From the NCBI GenBank assembly GCA_004298625.1, contig SCSY01000223.1, forward strand, positions 1 to 19,792: 19,792 nucleotides of DNA, given 5' to 3'. Positions 1-7,092 of this stretch are shown piece by piece. The DNA comes from Nitrospirota bacterium. GTDB taxonomy: Bacteria; Nitrospirota; Thermodesulfovibrionia; Thermodesulfovibrionales; UBA1546. Position numbers and translations under genes: made by a program. The notes below the pieces were generated by a model. It was not told the origin of the DNA, searched no databases, and saw only the letters and a program-made list of their open reading frames with translations. Positions within the stretch are counted from its first letter, which is position 1. Every line of letters begins with the position of its first letter.

Positions 1-804
1 GAGCTCCTCTCAAAAGAGGGAACTTCAGTAATAAATTATGACGACATCTGGGGAAGAAAATTAATCGGGGAGGTCATCGGGAAGGTCCTTACTTATGGGC
101 TTGAAACAGGCGCAGATATGTTTGCAACGGGCATAAAAGACTCCTTTGAAGGGCTTGTTGTAGATATTAAATTCAGAGACAGAACGCATAGCATCAAGTC
201 TCCACTGGTAGGAATGCACAATGTTTATAACATACTTTCTGCTGCCGGCGCTGCCGTTAGTCTCAATGTCCCATGGGACGTAATAATTGACGGCATAAGG
301 AAAATGTGTTTTGTGAAAGGCAGGTTTGAAAAGATTAACGCCGGACAGGACTTCCTGTGCATAGTTGATTATGCGCACACGGAAGATGCGCTCGAAAGGC
401 TTATTCATACGGCGAGAGAACTTAAGCAATCAGCAAGTCAGGGGAAAATCATCACTGTTTTTGGCTGCGGCGGAAACAGGGACAGGGGTAAAAGGCCCAG
501 AATGGGCGCTATAGCAACTAAGCTGAGTGATTATGTTGTGATAACTTCGGACAATCCCAGAGATGAGGAGCCAATGGAGATAATAAAGGAGATAGAGGCA
601 GGGGCCTCCAGAAATAATTATGTTGTCGAGCCTGACAGGGAAAAGGCAATCAGCGCGGCCGTGAACGCAGCAGGAGAAGGGGACATATTGCTTGTTGCAG
701 GCAAAGGGCATGAGGATTATCAGGAGATAAAAGGCGTCAGGCATAAGTTCAGCGACAGGGAAGCGCTTGAGGCTGCAATAAGAGACAGAACTAAAAATGT
801 TTGA
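1..804 (+). CDS. murE: UDP-MurNAc-tripeptide synthetase MurE, 5' truncated
   Basis: The reading frame is open from base 1, so the start and the N-terminal and ATP-binding regions lie upstream of the window. About 267 codons remain, covering the end of the central domain and the C-terminal ligase domain. MurE adds the third stem-peptide residue to UDP-MurNAc-L-Ala-D-Glu in the cytoplasm. The DNPR motif at 550-561 is the family signature for enzymes that use meso-diaminopimelate rather than L-lysine. Other Mur-ligase landmarks are HNVYNILSAAGAA, the VDYAHTEDAL stretch and FGCGGNRDRGKRPRMG. The C-terminus contains LLVAGKGHEDYQ. The stop codon overlaps the proposed murF start by 8 nt, as expected in a dcw operon. 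Identity is very secure; only the start is unseen. Confidence 0.96.
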   Translation, partial: ELLSKEGTSVINYDDIWGRKLIGEVIGKVLTYGLETGADMFATGIKDSFEGLVVDIKFRDRTHSIKSPLVGMHNVYNILSAAGAAVSLNVPWDVIIDGIRKMCFVKGRFEKINAGQDFLCIVDYAHTEDALERLIHTARELKQSASQGKIITVFGCGGNRDRGKRPRMGAIATKLSDYVVITSDNPRDEEPMEIIKEIEAGASRNNYVVEPDREKAISAAVNAAGEGDILLVAGKGHEDYQEIKGVRHKFSDREALEAAIRDRTKNV

Positions 805-2206
805 GACAGAGGTTATGGGAGCTTTAACAGTAGAAGACATTATTAAGGCCACAGGCGGGAAGGTTGTCTACAGCAACGGCAATTCTCATGTGTTTACAGG
901 CGTATCCATAGATTCAAGGGCTATAAAGGAGGGAGAACTATTTGTTGCCCTGAGAGGCTCAAAGTTTGACGGTCATGATTTTCTTTATAAAGCCCTTGAA
1001 AAAGGAAGCGGCGCGCTGGTGAACTTCCCTCCGGCGGAACCCCCGAGGGGAAAGACGTTAATCTACGTAAAAAATACCCTGAATGCGCTTCAGGATATTG
1101 CGCACTATATGCGGATGAGAAGCAATATCCCCGTTATCGGCGTAACAGGCACAAACGGCAAGACAACAACAAAGGAATTGATAGCGTCAATCCTGGGCAC
1201 ACGGCACAGGGTTCTTAAGAATACCGGTAATCTCAACAACCAGATAGGCCTTCCCTTGAGTCTTACAAAGATAAGCGAGGAAGATGAAATTGCTGTCCTT
1301 GAGATGGGTGCAAGCATTCCCGGTGATATAAAAGAGCTGTGCGGGATTGCAGCGCCCGACTATGGGGTTGTGACGAACATAGGCCCAGGACATCTTGAAG
1401 GCTTTGGGAGCATTGAGGCTGTGAGAGATACGAAACTCGAAATCCTTGATACCGTTAAAGCAGTTGTGGCAGGCGCAGACGATGCCTTTCTTATGCAGGG
1501 TCTTTCCATGTATCACGGAAAGGTTGTTACATTCGGGATAGAGAATGATGCCGATATATTTGCAAAAGATATTAATATCAGGGATAAGAGTTCCGATTTT
1601 CTGCTGTGCCTCGGCGCAGACCGCTCTATAGAAATAAACATGAATATACCCGGGACCTTCAATATCTATAATGCGCTTGCCGCAGCAGCCATAGGAGATA
1701 TATTCAGGATGGACCTTAATGATATTAAGACAGGCATCGAGTCGTTTAAGGGCGTTCCCATGAGGCTTGAGATTAAAGAGTTGTTCGGCACAACAGTGAT
1801 AAGCGATGTGTATAATGCAAACCCTGCATCTATGGAGGAGGCGATAAAGGAGCTTGTAAGGCTGAAAAAGGGCAGGGCCATCGCTGTCCTCGGAGATATG
1901 CTTGAACTCGGTTCTTATGCAGAGGAGGCGCACAGAAAGCTTGGAGAATGGATGTCGAAACTTCCTATAGATATTTTCATTGCTGTTGGTCCCCTGATGG
2001 CGGAAGCAGAGTCTCAGTTTTCCAAAGGGGGAGGGCAGTCATTCCGTGCAGCTACTGCATCGGAGGCAGGGAAAATACTTATCGGTATTTGCAGAGAGGA
2101 AGACACCGTGCTTGTCAAAGGCTCAAGAGGAATGGGCATGGAAAAGGTCTTGGAAATAAATAAGGTCGGTACAACTTGCAACCGGGGGACGGAAAATGCT
2201 GTATAG
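797..2206 (+). CDS. murF: UDP-MurNAc-tripeptide-D-alanyl-D-alanine ligase MurF
   Basis: A 469-residue Mur ligase that joins the D-Ala-D-Ala dipeptide to UDP-MurNAc-tripeptide, the last cytoplasmic precursor step. It shows the P-loop GTNGKTTTKE near residue 117, the LEMGASIPGDI segment, NIGPGHLEGFGS, the central-to-C-terminal NIYNALAAAA motif, and DVYNANPASMEEA followed by LGDMLELG, which are typical of MurF rather than MurC, MurD or MurE. Length is normal. The start at 797 overlaps murE by 8 nt. A second in-frame ATG at 815 (residue 7) is possible because neither has a clear Shine-Dalgarno sequence, and family members commonly begin close to the LTVEDI segment. The 3' end overlaps mraY by 11 nt. 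No damage is seen. Confidence 0.97.
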   Translation: MFETEVMGALTVEDIIKATGGKVVYSNGNSHVFTGVSIDSRAIKEGELFVALRGSKFDGHDFLYKALEKGSGALVNFPPAEPPRGKTLIYVKNTLNALQDIAHYMRMRSNIPVIGVTGTNGKTTTKELIASILGTRHRVLKNTGNLNNQIGLPLSLTKISEEDEIAVLEMGASIPGDIKELCGIAAPDYGVVTNIGPGHLEGFGSIEAVRDTKLEILDTVKAVVAGADDAFLMQGLSMYHGKVVTFGIENDADIFAKDINIRDKSSDFLLCLGADRSIEINMNIPGTFNIYNALAAAAIGDIFRMDLNDIKTGIESFKGVPMRLEIKELFGTTVISDVYNANPASMEEAIKELVRLKKGRAIAVLGDMLELGSYAEEAHRKLGEWMSKLPIDIFIAVGPLMAEAESQFSKGGGQSFRAATASEAGKILIGICREEDTVLVKGSRGMGMEKVLEINKVGTTCNRGTENAV

Positions 2207-3278
2207 CCTTCTTTATAAATTGCATGACTGGTTTTCTCCCCTGAATGTTTTCAGATACATAACATTCAGGACTGCTCTTGCAGTGCTTACGGCAATGCTT
2301 ATCACATTTATGCTCGGCCCCGGCATTATAAAAAGGCTCAGGAGTTTCAGCGTTACCCAGCATATAAGGGACGATGGCCCGCAGACACATTTAGGAAAGA
2401 CGGGAACGCCGACCATGGGCGGCGTCCTTATAATAATCTCTATACTCATAACTATTTTATTGTGGGGCGACCTTTCGAATATGTACATATGGGTGATGAT
2501 CTTATCCATCATAGGATTTGGCGCGATAGGGTTTGCCGATGATTATCTCAAGATTATAAAAAAGGATTCCAAAGGTTTACGCGCCTGCTATAAGTTCGGG
2601 GCGCAGATGCTGCTTGCCTTAATGATAGGCATGTTCCTTTATATGAATCCAAAGGATCCTTTCAGCGCGGTCCTGAGCGTCCCCTTCTTTAAAAAATGGC
2701 TATTTGACCTTGGGTGGTTTTATATCCCTTTTTCCATCGTTGTTATCGTGGGCTCCTCTAATGCGGTTAATCTTACCGATGGCATTGACGGCCTTGCGGT
2801 CGGGCTTGTCGGGATTGCAGTGCTTGCAACAGGCGTGCTCGTTTATATCTCCGGCAATATTAAGTTCTCGGAATATCTTCAGGTTCTGTATCTTCCCGGC
2901 ACAGGGGAGTTAACCGTGCTTTGCGGCGCAATGCTCGGAGCGTGCCTTGGTTTTCTCTGGTATAACTCATACCCCGCAGATGTTTTTATGGGAGATGTGG
3001 GTTCACTCTCGCTCGGCGGCTCGCTCGGGACGCTTGCCGTAATAACAAAGCATGAGCTGGTGCTTGCAGTTGTAGGAGGGATATTCGTTATAGAGACGCT
3101 TTCGGTTGTGTTTCAGGTTGCTTCCTTTAAGCTTACCGGCAAGAGGATATTCAGGATGGCTCCGATACACCACCACTTTGAACTGAAGGGATGGCCTGAA
3201 CCCAAGGTTATAGTCAGATTCTGGATAGTGGGTATAATGCTGGCTCTCTTGAGCCTTGCAACGTTGAAATTGAGGTAA
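2196..3278 (+). CDS. mraY: phospho-MurNAc-pentapeptide transferase MraY
   Basis: A 360-residue integral membrane enzyme that transfers phospho-MurNAc-pentapeptide to undecaprenyl phosphate, giving lipid I at the inner face of the cytoplasmic membrane. The N-terminus MLYSLLYKL..FSPLNVFRYITFR is characteristic. Catalytic and Mg-binding motifs are visible: FADDYLKI (the DD pair), SNAVNLTDGIDGLA, the MGDVGSLSLGG loop, and the histidine motif IHHHFELKGW near the C-terminus. About ten hydrophobic segments fit the family topology. A GGGGGAC purine stretch about 7-12 nt upstream can serve as RBS. The gene starts inside the end of murF and stops 2 nt before the next gene, so translational coupling is likely. 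Confidence 0.98.
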   Translation: MLYSLLYKLHDWFSPLNVFRYITFRTALAVLTAMLITFMLGPGIIKRLRSFSVTQHIRDDGPQTHLGKTGTPTMGGVLIIISILITILLWGDLSNMYIWVMILSIIGFGAIGFADDYLKIIKKDSKGLRACYKFGAQMLLALMIGMFLYMNPKDPFSAVLSVPFFKKWLFDLGWFYIPFSIVVIVGSSNAVNLTDGIDGLAVGLVGIAVLATGVLVYISGNIKFSEYLQVLYLPGTGELTVLCGAMLGACLGFLWYNSYPADVFMGDVGSLSLGGSLGTLAVITKHELVLAVVGGIFVIETLSVVFQVASFKLTGKRIFRMAPIHHHFELKGWPEPKVIVRFWIVGIMLALLSLATLKLR

Positions 3279-3280
3279 TT

Positions 3281-4387
3281 ATGAGACAGTTATCAACTAT
3301 CAGTTTTCAGTTGTCAGCGATAAGGAGGAGATTATTTTTTGTCATAATCTGTTCACTGTTCACTGTTCACTGTTCACTGTTCACTGCTCATGCTGATGAA
3401 ATAAAATCAAAGGCTGCGCTGGCAATGGAGGCTTCTACCGGCAGGGTTCTTTTTGCGAAAAATCCCAATTTAAAACTGCCTCCTGCAAGCACGACAAAGC
3501 TTGTGACTGCAATGGTTGTGCTTGACAGGACCCGGCTGAATGAGACTGTAACCATAAGCGAGAAAGCTGCGGAAGTGCCCACGATAAAGGGGACCGGGTT
3601 TAAGGCAGGCGAAACCGTGACTGTCGAGACACTGCTTTATGCTGCGCTTCTAAGGTCGGCCAACGGCGCTGCCTTTGCGCTTGCAGAGCATGTGGCCGGC
3701 TCGGAAGAAAAATTTGTGGAGCTTATGAACAGGAAGGTCGTTGCAATTGGCGCGTCCGGCACAAAATTTATAAATACGACAGGGCTTCCAGGGAAAGGGC
3801 AGCAGATAACAGCTTACGGCCTTGCGAAGATACTCAGGCATGCGCTCAAATATCCGGTGATAAGGGAGATTATCGGTACCAGAGAGGCAGAGATATCAAC
3901 ATCCGAGGGCAGGATCATCTCGCTTGAGAATACGAACAAGCTTTTGTGGTCCGATGACGGGGCCGTCGGCGGCAAGACAGGCTACACAAGGTCGGCAAGG
4001 CATTGTTTTGTATATGCAGGCGAAAGAGAAGGCGAGACAGTAATAGTCGCTATTCTGGGAGCGCCGAGCAGGAAAGCCCTGTGGGATGAGGCTGAAAAAT
4101 TAGTCTGCAAAGGTTTTGATGTTATAGCGAGCGCCGAACAGCCGGTTATTTACTATACAAAAGCTGATTATACGACGTCTGCCGGGAAGACAGCATACAA
4201 GAAAAATTCCAGGGGGAAGAGATCAAAGTATGCAAAGGCATCAGCAAAGAAAAAATCAAAAAAGGTTCAGGCAACATCGGCGGAAGGCCGGAAACGTAAA
4301 AGAACGGAAGCGAAGAAGATCTTTAAAAAAGAAGATCAGAAAAGCATAAGAGCCGGGGTCTTTAGCGCTTCTGAACTTTTCAGTTAA
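3281..4387 (+). CDS. D-alanyl-D-alanine carboxypeptidase (PBP5/DacA family, peptidase S11)
   Basis: A 368-residue exported penicillin-binding protein that removes the terminal D-Ala from stem peptides in the periplasm. All three active-site motifs are present: S77-T-T-K80, S133-A-N135 and K239-T-G241. A signal peptide ends in AHA before Asp46. Its hydrophobic core is a 7-residue repeat (CSLFTVH, CSLFTVH, CSLFTAH) encoded by heptamer DNA repeats, and residues 3-14 come from a second heptamer array. GAGG six bases before the ATG supports this start. A stronger AAGGAGGAG lies inside the gene at 3322-3330 with no start codon after it, which suggests the N-terminus was extended by repeat insertion. 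After about residue 300 the protein is very rich in Lys, Arg and Ser, and the usual PBP5 C-terminal domain and amphipathic anchor are not obvious. It sits between mraY and murD, which is not a universal dcw position. Confidence 0.93.
   Translation: MRQLSTISFQLSAIRRRLFFVIICSLFTVHCSLFTAHADEIKSKAALAMEASTGRVLFAKNPNLKLPPASTTKLVTAMVVLDRTRLNETVTISEKAAEVPTIKGTGFKAGETVTVETLLYAALLRSANGAAFALAEHVAGSEEKFVELMNRKVVAIGASGTKFINTTGLPGKGQQITAYGLAKILRHALKYPVIREIIGTREAEISTSEGRIISLENTNKLLWSDDGAVGGKTGYTRSARHCFVYAGEREGETVIVAILGAPSRKALWDEAEKLVCKGFDVIASAEQPVIYYTKADYTTSAGKTAYKKNSRGKRSKYAKASAKKKSKKVQATSAEGRKRKRTEAKKIFKKEDQKSIRAGVFSASELFS
3287..3321 (+). repeat. heptamer array 1 (carboxypeptidase N-terminus)
   Basis: Five consecutive 7-nt units of the CAGTTNT type (for example CAGTTAT, CAGTTTT, CAGTTGT) start six bases after the ATG of the carboxypeptidase gene and encode its first residues. 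The period is exact; the units vary at one to three positions. An unused AAGGAGGAG follows the array directly. Confidence 0.75.
3349..3390 (+). repeat. heptamer array 2 (carboxypeptidase signal peptide)
   Basis: Five perfect copies of CTGTTCA followed by CTGCTCA. Read in frame, three units make seven codons, so the protein repeats CSLFTVH. The same unit recurs in the leader of murG. Confidence 0.95.
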
Positions 4388-4391
4388 GAAT

Positions 4392-5846
4392 ATGAAAATA
4401 AAAGGCAAAAAAATATTGATATTCGGACTTGCAAGGAGCGGGGTGGGAGCAGCCAACCTTCTCCTTGGCCAGGGAGCAGAGGTGACGGTCACTGATAAGA
4501 AATCAAAAGGGGAATTAGCAGTCTTTATTGAAAGGCTTTTGCCCTCTGTGAGGCTTGCCCTGGGCGGTCATCCTGACGAGATATTCAAAAATACGGATTT
4601 GATAGTGATAAGCCCGGGAGTTCCATTGGATATTCCGCCTTTGAAAAAGGCAAAAGATGCCGGTATAAAAATCATCGGGGAGCTTGAACTCGCGTATCAG
4701 ATAATACATCCCCAATCTCCAATCCCATTTCTGGCCGTAACAGGTACGAATGGGAAATCAACTACTACAACCTTGCTTTATGAGATGATTAAAAATAGCG
4801 GGTTTAAAACTATACTTGGCGGAAACATAGGTAATGCGCTGACAGAAGAAATATTAAAAGCAATAAGCCCCCCCACCTATCCCTCCCCCTCGAGGGGGGA
4901 GGGTAAGGGAGAGGGTGGAAGCTATACGCTAAACGCTGATTATATTGTCGCCGAGGTGTCGAGTTTTCAGCTTGAGGCTATAGATAAATTCAGGCCGGAT
5001 GGCGCAACTATCCTTAATATCACTCCTGACCATCTCGATCGGTATCATTCTATGGATGAATACAGGGCTGCAAAAGCTCAGGTATTTTTGAATCAGCAGA
5101 AAGAGGATTTTCTCGTGCTTAACGCGGATGATACTGAAGTGATGAAAGTTGAAAGTTTAAAGTTAAAAGTTAAAAGTGAAAGGCCACGTATTTTTTATTT
5201 TTCCCGCAAGAAAGAAGTTGAAGGCGTTTATCTTAAAAAAGGTACTGTATATTGTAGTTTTTCTCACTTGCCCCTAACCCCTAACCCCTTGCCCCTTATC
5301 AGCGCTTCGGATATAAGAATTAAAGGTGTTCACAACCTGGAGAATGCCATGGCTGCTTCGGCCATGGCTCTCCTTGCAAAATGTCCTGTTGAAGCGGTTG
5401 TTAAAACCATGAAGGAGTTTCCCGGTCTTGAACACAGGCTCGAATTTGTCAGGAACCTTGACGGTGTGGATTATATCAATGACTCAAAGGGCACAAATGT
5501 CGGAGCAGTGATAAAGTCGCTCGAGAGTTTTTCAGAGCCTGTAGTCCTGATTGCAGGAGGCAGAGACAAGGCAGGAGATTTTTCCATCCTCAGGCCTCTT
5601 GTGAAAGAAAGAGTAAAAGCCCTGGTCCTTATCGGAGAGGCAAGAGAGAAAATAAACAGGGCTCTTGGGGATCTGACCGAAATTAAATTTGCAGATGATT
5701 TAAAAGGCGCTGTGATGATATCAAGGGCGTGCGCATCCGAGGGTAATGTGGTATTGCTTTCCCCTGCATGCGCAAGCTTCGATATGTTCAGGGATTTTGA
5801 GGACAGGGGCAGAAAGTTTAAGAAAATTGTGAGGGGTTTGTCCTGA
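4392..5846 (+). CDS. murD: UDP-MurNAc-L-alanine:D-glutamate ligase MurD, carrying repeat-derived insertions
   Basis: A 484-residue Mur ligase that adds D-Glu to UDP-MurNAc-L-Ala. Landmarks: N-terminal ILIFGLARSGVGAANLL, P-loop VTGTNGKSTTTTLL near residue 117, VAEVSSFQLE, ILNITPDHLDRYHSM, KGVHNLENAMAA, EHRLEFV, NDSKGTN and the C-terminal LLSPACASFDMF..FEDRGRKF. MurD is usually about 440-460 residues. The excess maps to low-complexity stretches encoded by repeats: residues 160-176 (Pro/Ser/Gly/Glu-rich, from a GC-rich palindrome), 252-263 (Lys/Val-rich, from AAAGTTR heptamers) and about 291-302 (Pro/Leu-rich, from CCCCTAA heptamers). All preserve the frame and avoid the conserved motifs, so the enzyme is probably active. 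The gap from the carboxypeptidase gene is 4 nt, with a weak RBS. Confidence 0.96.
   Translation: MKIKGKKILIFGLARSGVGAANLLLGQGAEVTVTDKKSKGELAVFIERLLPSVRLALGGHPDEIFKNTDLIVISPGVPLDIPPLKKAKDAGIKIIGELELAYQIIHPQSPIPFLAVTGTNGKSTTTTLLYEMIKNSGFKTILGGNIGNALTEEILKAISPPTYPSPSRGEGKGEGGSYTLNADYIVAEVSSFQLEAIDKFRPDGATILNITPDHLDRYHSMDEYRAAKAQVFLNQQKEDFLVLNADDTEVMKVESLKLKVKSERPRIFYFSRKKEVEGVYLKKGTVYCSFSHLPLTPNPLPLISASDIRIKGVHNLENAMAASAMALLAKCPVEAVVKTMKEFPGLEHRLEFVRNLDGVDYINDSKGTNVGAVIKSLESFSEPVVLIAGGRDKAGDFSILRPLVKERVKALVLIGEAREKINRALGDLTEIKFADDLKGAVMISRACASEGNVVLLSPACASFDMFRDFEDRGRKFKKIVRGLS
4710..4730 (+). repeat. short heptamer-like tract in murD
   Basis: Three units of the CCCCAAT type in the stretch encoding HPQSPIPF, just before the MurD P-loop. 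Only three units are present, so this could be chance. Confidence 0.35.
4872..4918 (+). repeat. GC-rich palindromic insert in murD
   Basis: An imperfect inverted repeat centred on CTCGAG at 4889-4894, flanked by C-rich and G-rich arms with a one-base bulge. It encodes the low-complexity MurD residues 160-176. Similar C-rich/G-rich palindromes translated as Pro-Ser-Arg-Gly-Glu-Gly peptides occur as dispersed repeats in other bacterial genomes (from memory). Confidence 0.8.
5145..5179 (+). repeat. heptamer array 3 (inside murD)
   Basis: Five units of the AAAGTTN type in perfect 7-nt register, encoding MurD residues 252-263 (KVESLKLKVKSE). The same unit family, on either strand, is found at the murC/murB junction and before ftsZ. 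Confidence 0.9.
5264..5298 (+). repeat. heptamer array 4 (inside murD)
   Basis: Two perfect CCCCTAA units are followed by CCCCTTG and CCCCTTA, with a degenerate unit in front. They encode the Pro/Leu-rich stretch SHLPLTPNPLPLIS in MurD. Confidence 0.88.
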
Positions 5847-5847
5847 T

Positions 5848-7017
5848 ATGAATAAAACCTATGACAGATGGCTTTTGCTGATAACGGTTTTACTTGTGGG
5901 CTTCGGCTCTCTCATGATATACAGCTCGACATCTGTTGTAACCCCGTCTCTGGCTAAAAAGAATGTCACCCAATTTTTTTATTTTAAGAAACATCTTTTT
6001 ACAATGCTTCTTGGTTTTGGGATTATGTTTATGGCCTATAGACTGAAGCCCGGCGCCATAAAAAAACTTGCGCTGCCTCTGCTTATATTCTCTTTTCTGC
6101 TCCTTGTGCTTGTCTTTATCCCCGGGATGGGGATATCTGCAGGCGGCGCAAGAAGGTGGATAAGGCTCTGGCCTTCAACTTTTCAACCTTCGGAACTGGT
6201 TAAGCTTTCGATGGTTATATTTCTTGCAAAATATATGTCAATGCAGGACTACATGACCGACAGTTTCATATCATTTATAAAACCTATCGGAATCATGGCT
6301 GTATTTCAGGTCATATTTCTTAAGCAGCCTGATTTTGGCGCAACTGTAAGCCTTGCTATCATTACACTTTCGATGCTGTTTTTTTCGGGTATGAGATTAA
6401 GATATCTTTTTTCGCTGGCCGTCCTTGCAATCCCTGTGATAATAAAGCTGATAAAAGAGCCCTACCGATGGAAGCGCGTAACGTCCTTTCTGAATCCATG
6501 GGAGGACCCGCAGGGAAGCGGTTTCCAGCTTATACAGTCTTTTATCGCTTTAGGCAGCGGAGGACTTAAGGGAGTCGGACTCGGCGAGAGCAAGCAGAAA
6601 TTAATGTTCCTTCCCGAAACACATACTGATTTTATTTTTTCATTGGTCGGCGAGGAACTCGGCCTTATAGGCGCTACGGCAATCATTGCATTATTTCTTG
6701 TGCTGTTCGTCAAGGGAATTTCCATCACCAACAAGGCCAAGGACAGTTTTGTATATTACCTGTCTTTCGGGCTTTCGATAATGATTGCGCTTCAGGCGTT
6801 AATAAATTTCTTTGTCGTGACGGGCATGATTCCGACGAAAGGGCTTCCCTTGCCCTTCATAAGTTACGGAGGTTCATCTCTGCTTATAAATATGGCGGCA
6901 GTCGGCATACTCCTGAATCTCTCAAAGGGAGAAGATGAAAGAAAGGTGATTGACAGGACCAGGGATATGGTGGTCAGGAAAAAGGCATTGAGGGCGGTAT
7001 ATGGCAACAGAAGTTAA
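5848..7017 (+). CDS. ftsW: peptidoglycan glycosyltransferase FtsW (SEDS family)
   Basis: A 389-residue polytopic SEDS protein with about ten membrane segments. FtsW polymerises lipid II into septal glycan strands together with its class B PBP partner. Signature stretches are GGARRWIRL followed by FQPSELVKLSMVIF, the QPDFGATVSL segment, the RVTSFLNPWEDPQGSGFQ loop, the GEELGLIG helix start and the C-terminal PLPFISYGGSSLL. The position between murD and murG favours FtsW over RodA. The start ATG lies one nt after the murD stop, with GAGGGG about 11 nt upstream. The C-terminal tail is basic (VVRKKALRAVYGNRS) and cytoplasmic. Nothing looks broken. Confidence 0.96.
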   Translation: MNKTYDRWLLLITVLLVGFGSLMIYSSTSVVTPSLAKKNVTQFFYFKKHLFTMLLGFGIMFMAYRLKPGAIKKLALPLLIFSFLLLVLVFIPGMGISAGGARRWIRLWPSTFQPSELVKLSMVIFLAKYMSMQDYMTDSFISFIKPIGIMAVFQVIFLKQPDFGATVSLAIITLSMLFFSGMRLRYLFSLAVLAIPVIIKLIKEPYRWKRVTSFLNPWEDPQGSGFQLIQSFIALGSGGLKGVGLGESKQKLMFLPETHTDFIFSLVGEELGLIGATAIIALFLVLFVKGISITNKAKDSFVYYLSFGLSIMIALQALINFFVVTGMIPTKGLPLPFISYGGSSLLINMAAVGILLNLSKGEDERKVIDRTRDMVVRKKALRAVYGNRS

Positions 7018-7018
7018 A

Positions 7019-7088
7019 TCAGTGTCAGTAGTCAGTGCGAGTGTCAGTATTTACTATTTACTGTTCACTGTTCACTGTTCACTGGAAG
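7019..7088 (+). repeat. heptamer array 5 (ftsW-murG gap, murG leader)
   Basis: Ten units fill almost the whole 75-nt gap. The first three are CAGTNNT-like, the middle ones degenerate, then three perfect CTGTTCA units identical to the carboxypeptidase signal-peptide array. The last unit is CTGGAAG, whose GGAAG may be the murG RBS. Confidence 0.92.
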
Positions 7089-7092
7089 TTTT

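Noticed and set aside
3349..3390. Lipoprotein signal peptide for the carboxypeptidase because of the Cys residues in the repeat
   Set aside because: The cysteines come from the heptamer repeat and are not preceded by a lipobox (L-A/S-G/A-C); an AHA cleavage site follows instead.
4256..4492. Minus-strand and other alternate-frame open frames across the dcw genes
   Set aside because: All overlap well-identified Mur/Fts genes, lack ribosome-binding sites and show no recognisable domains; they are codon-usage shadows.
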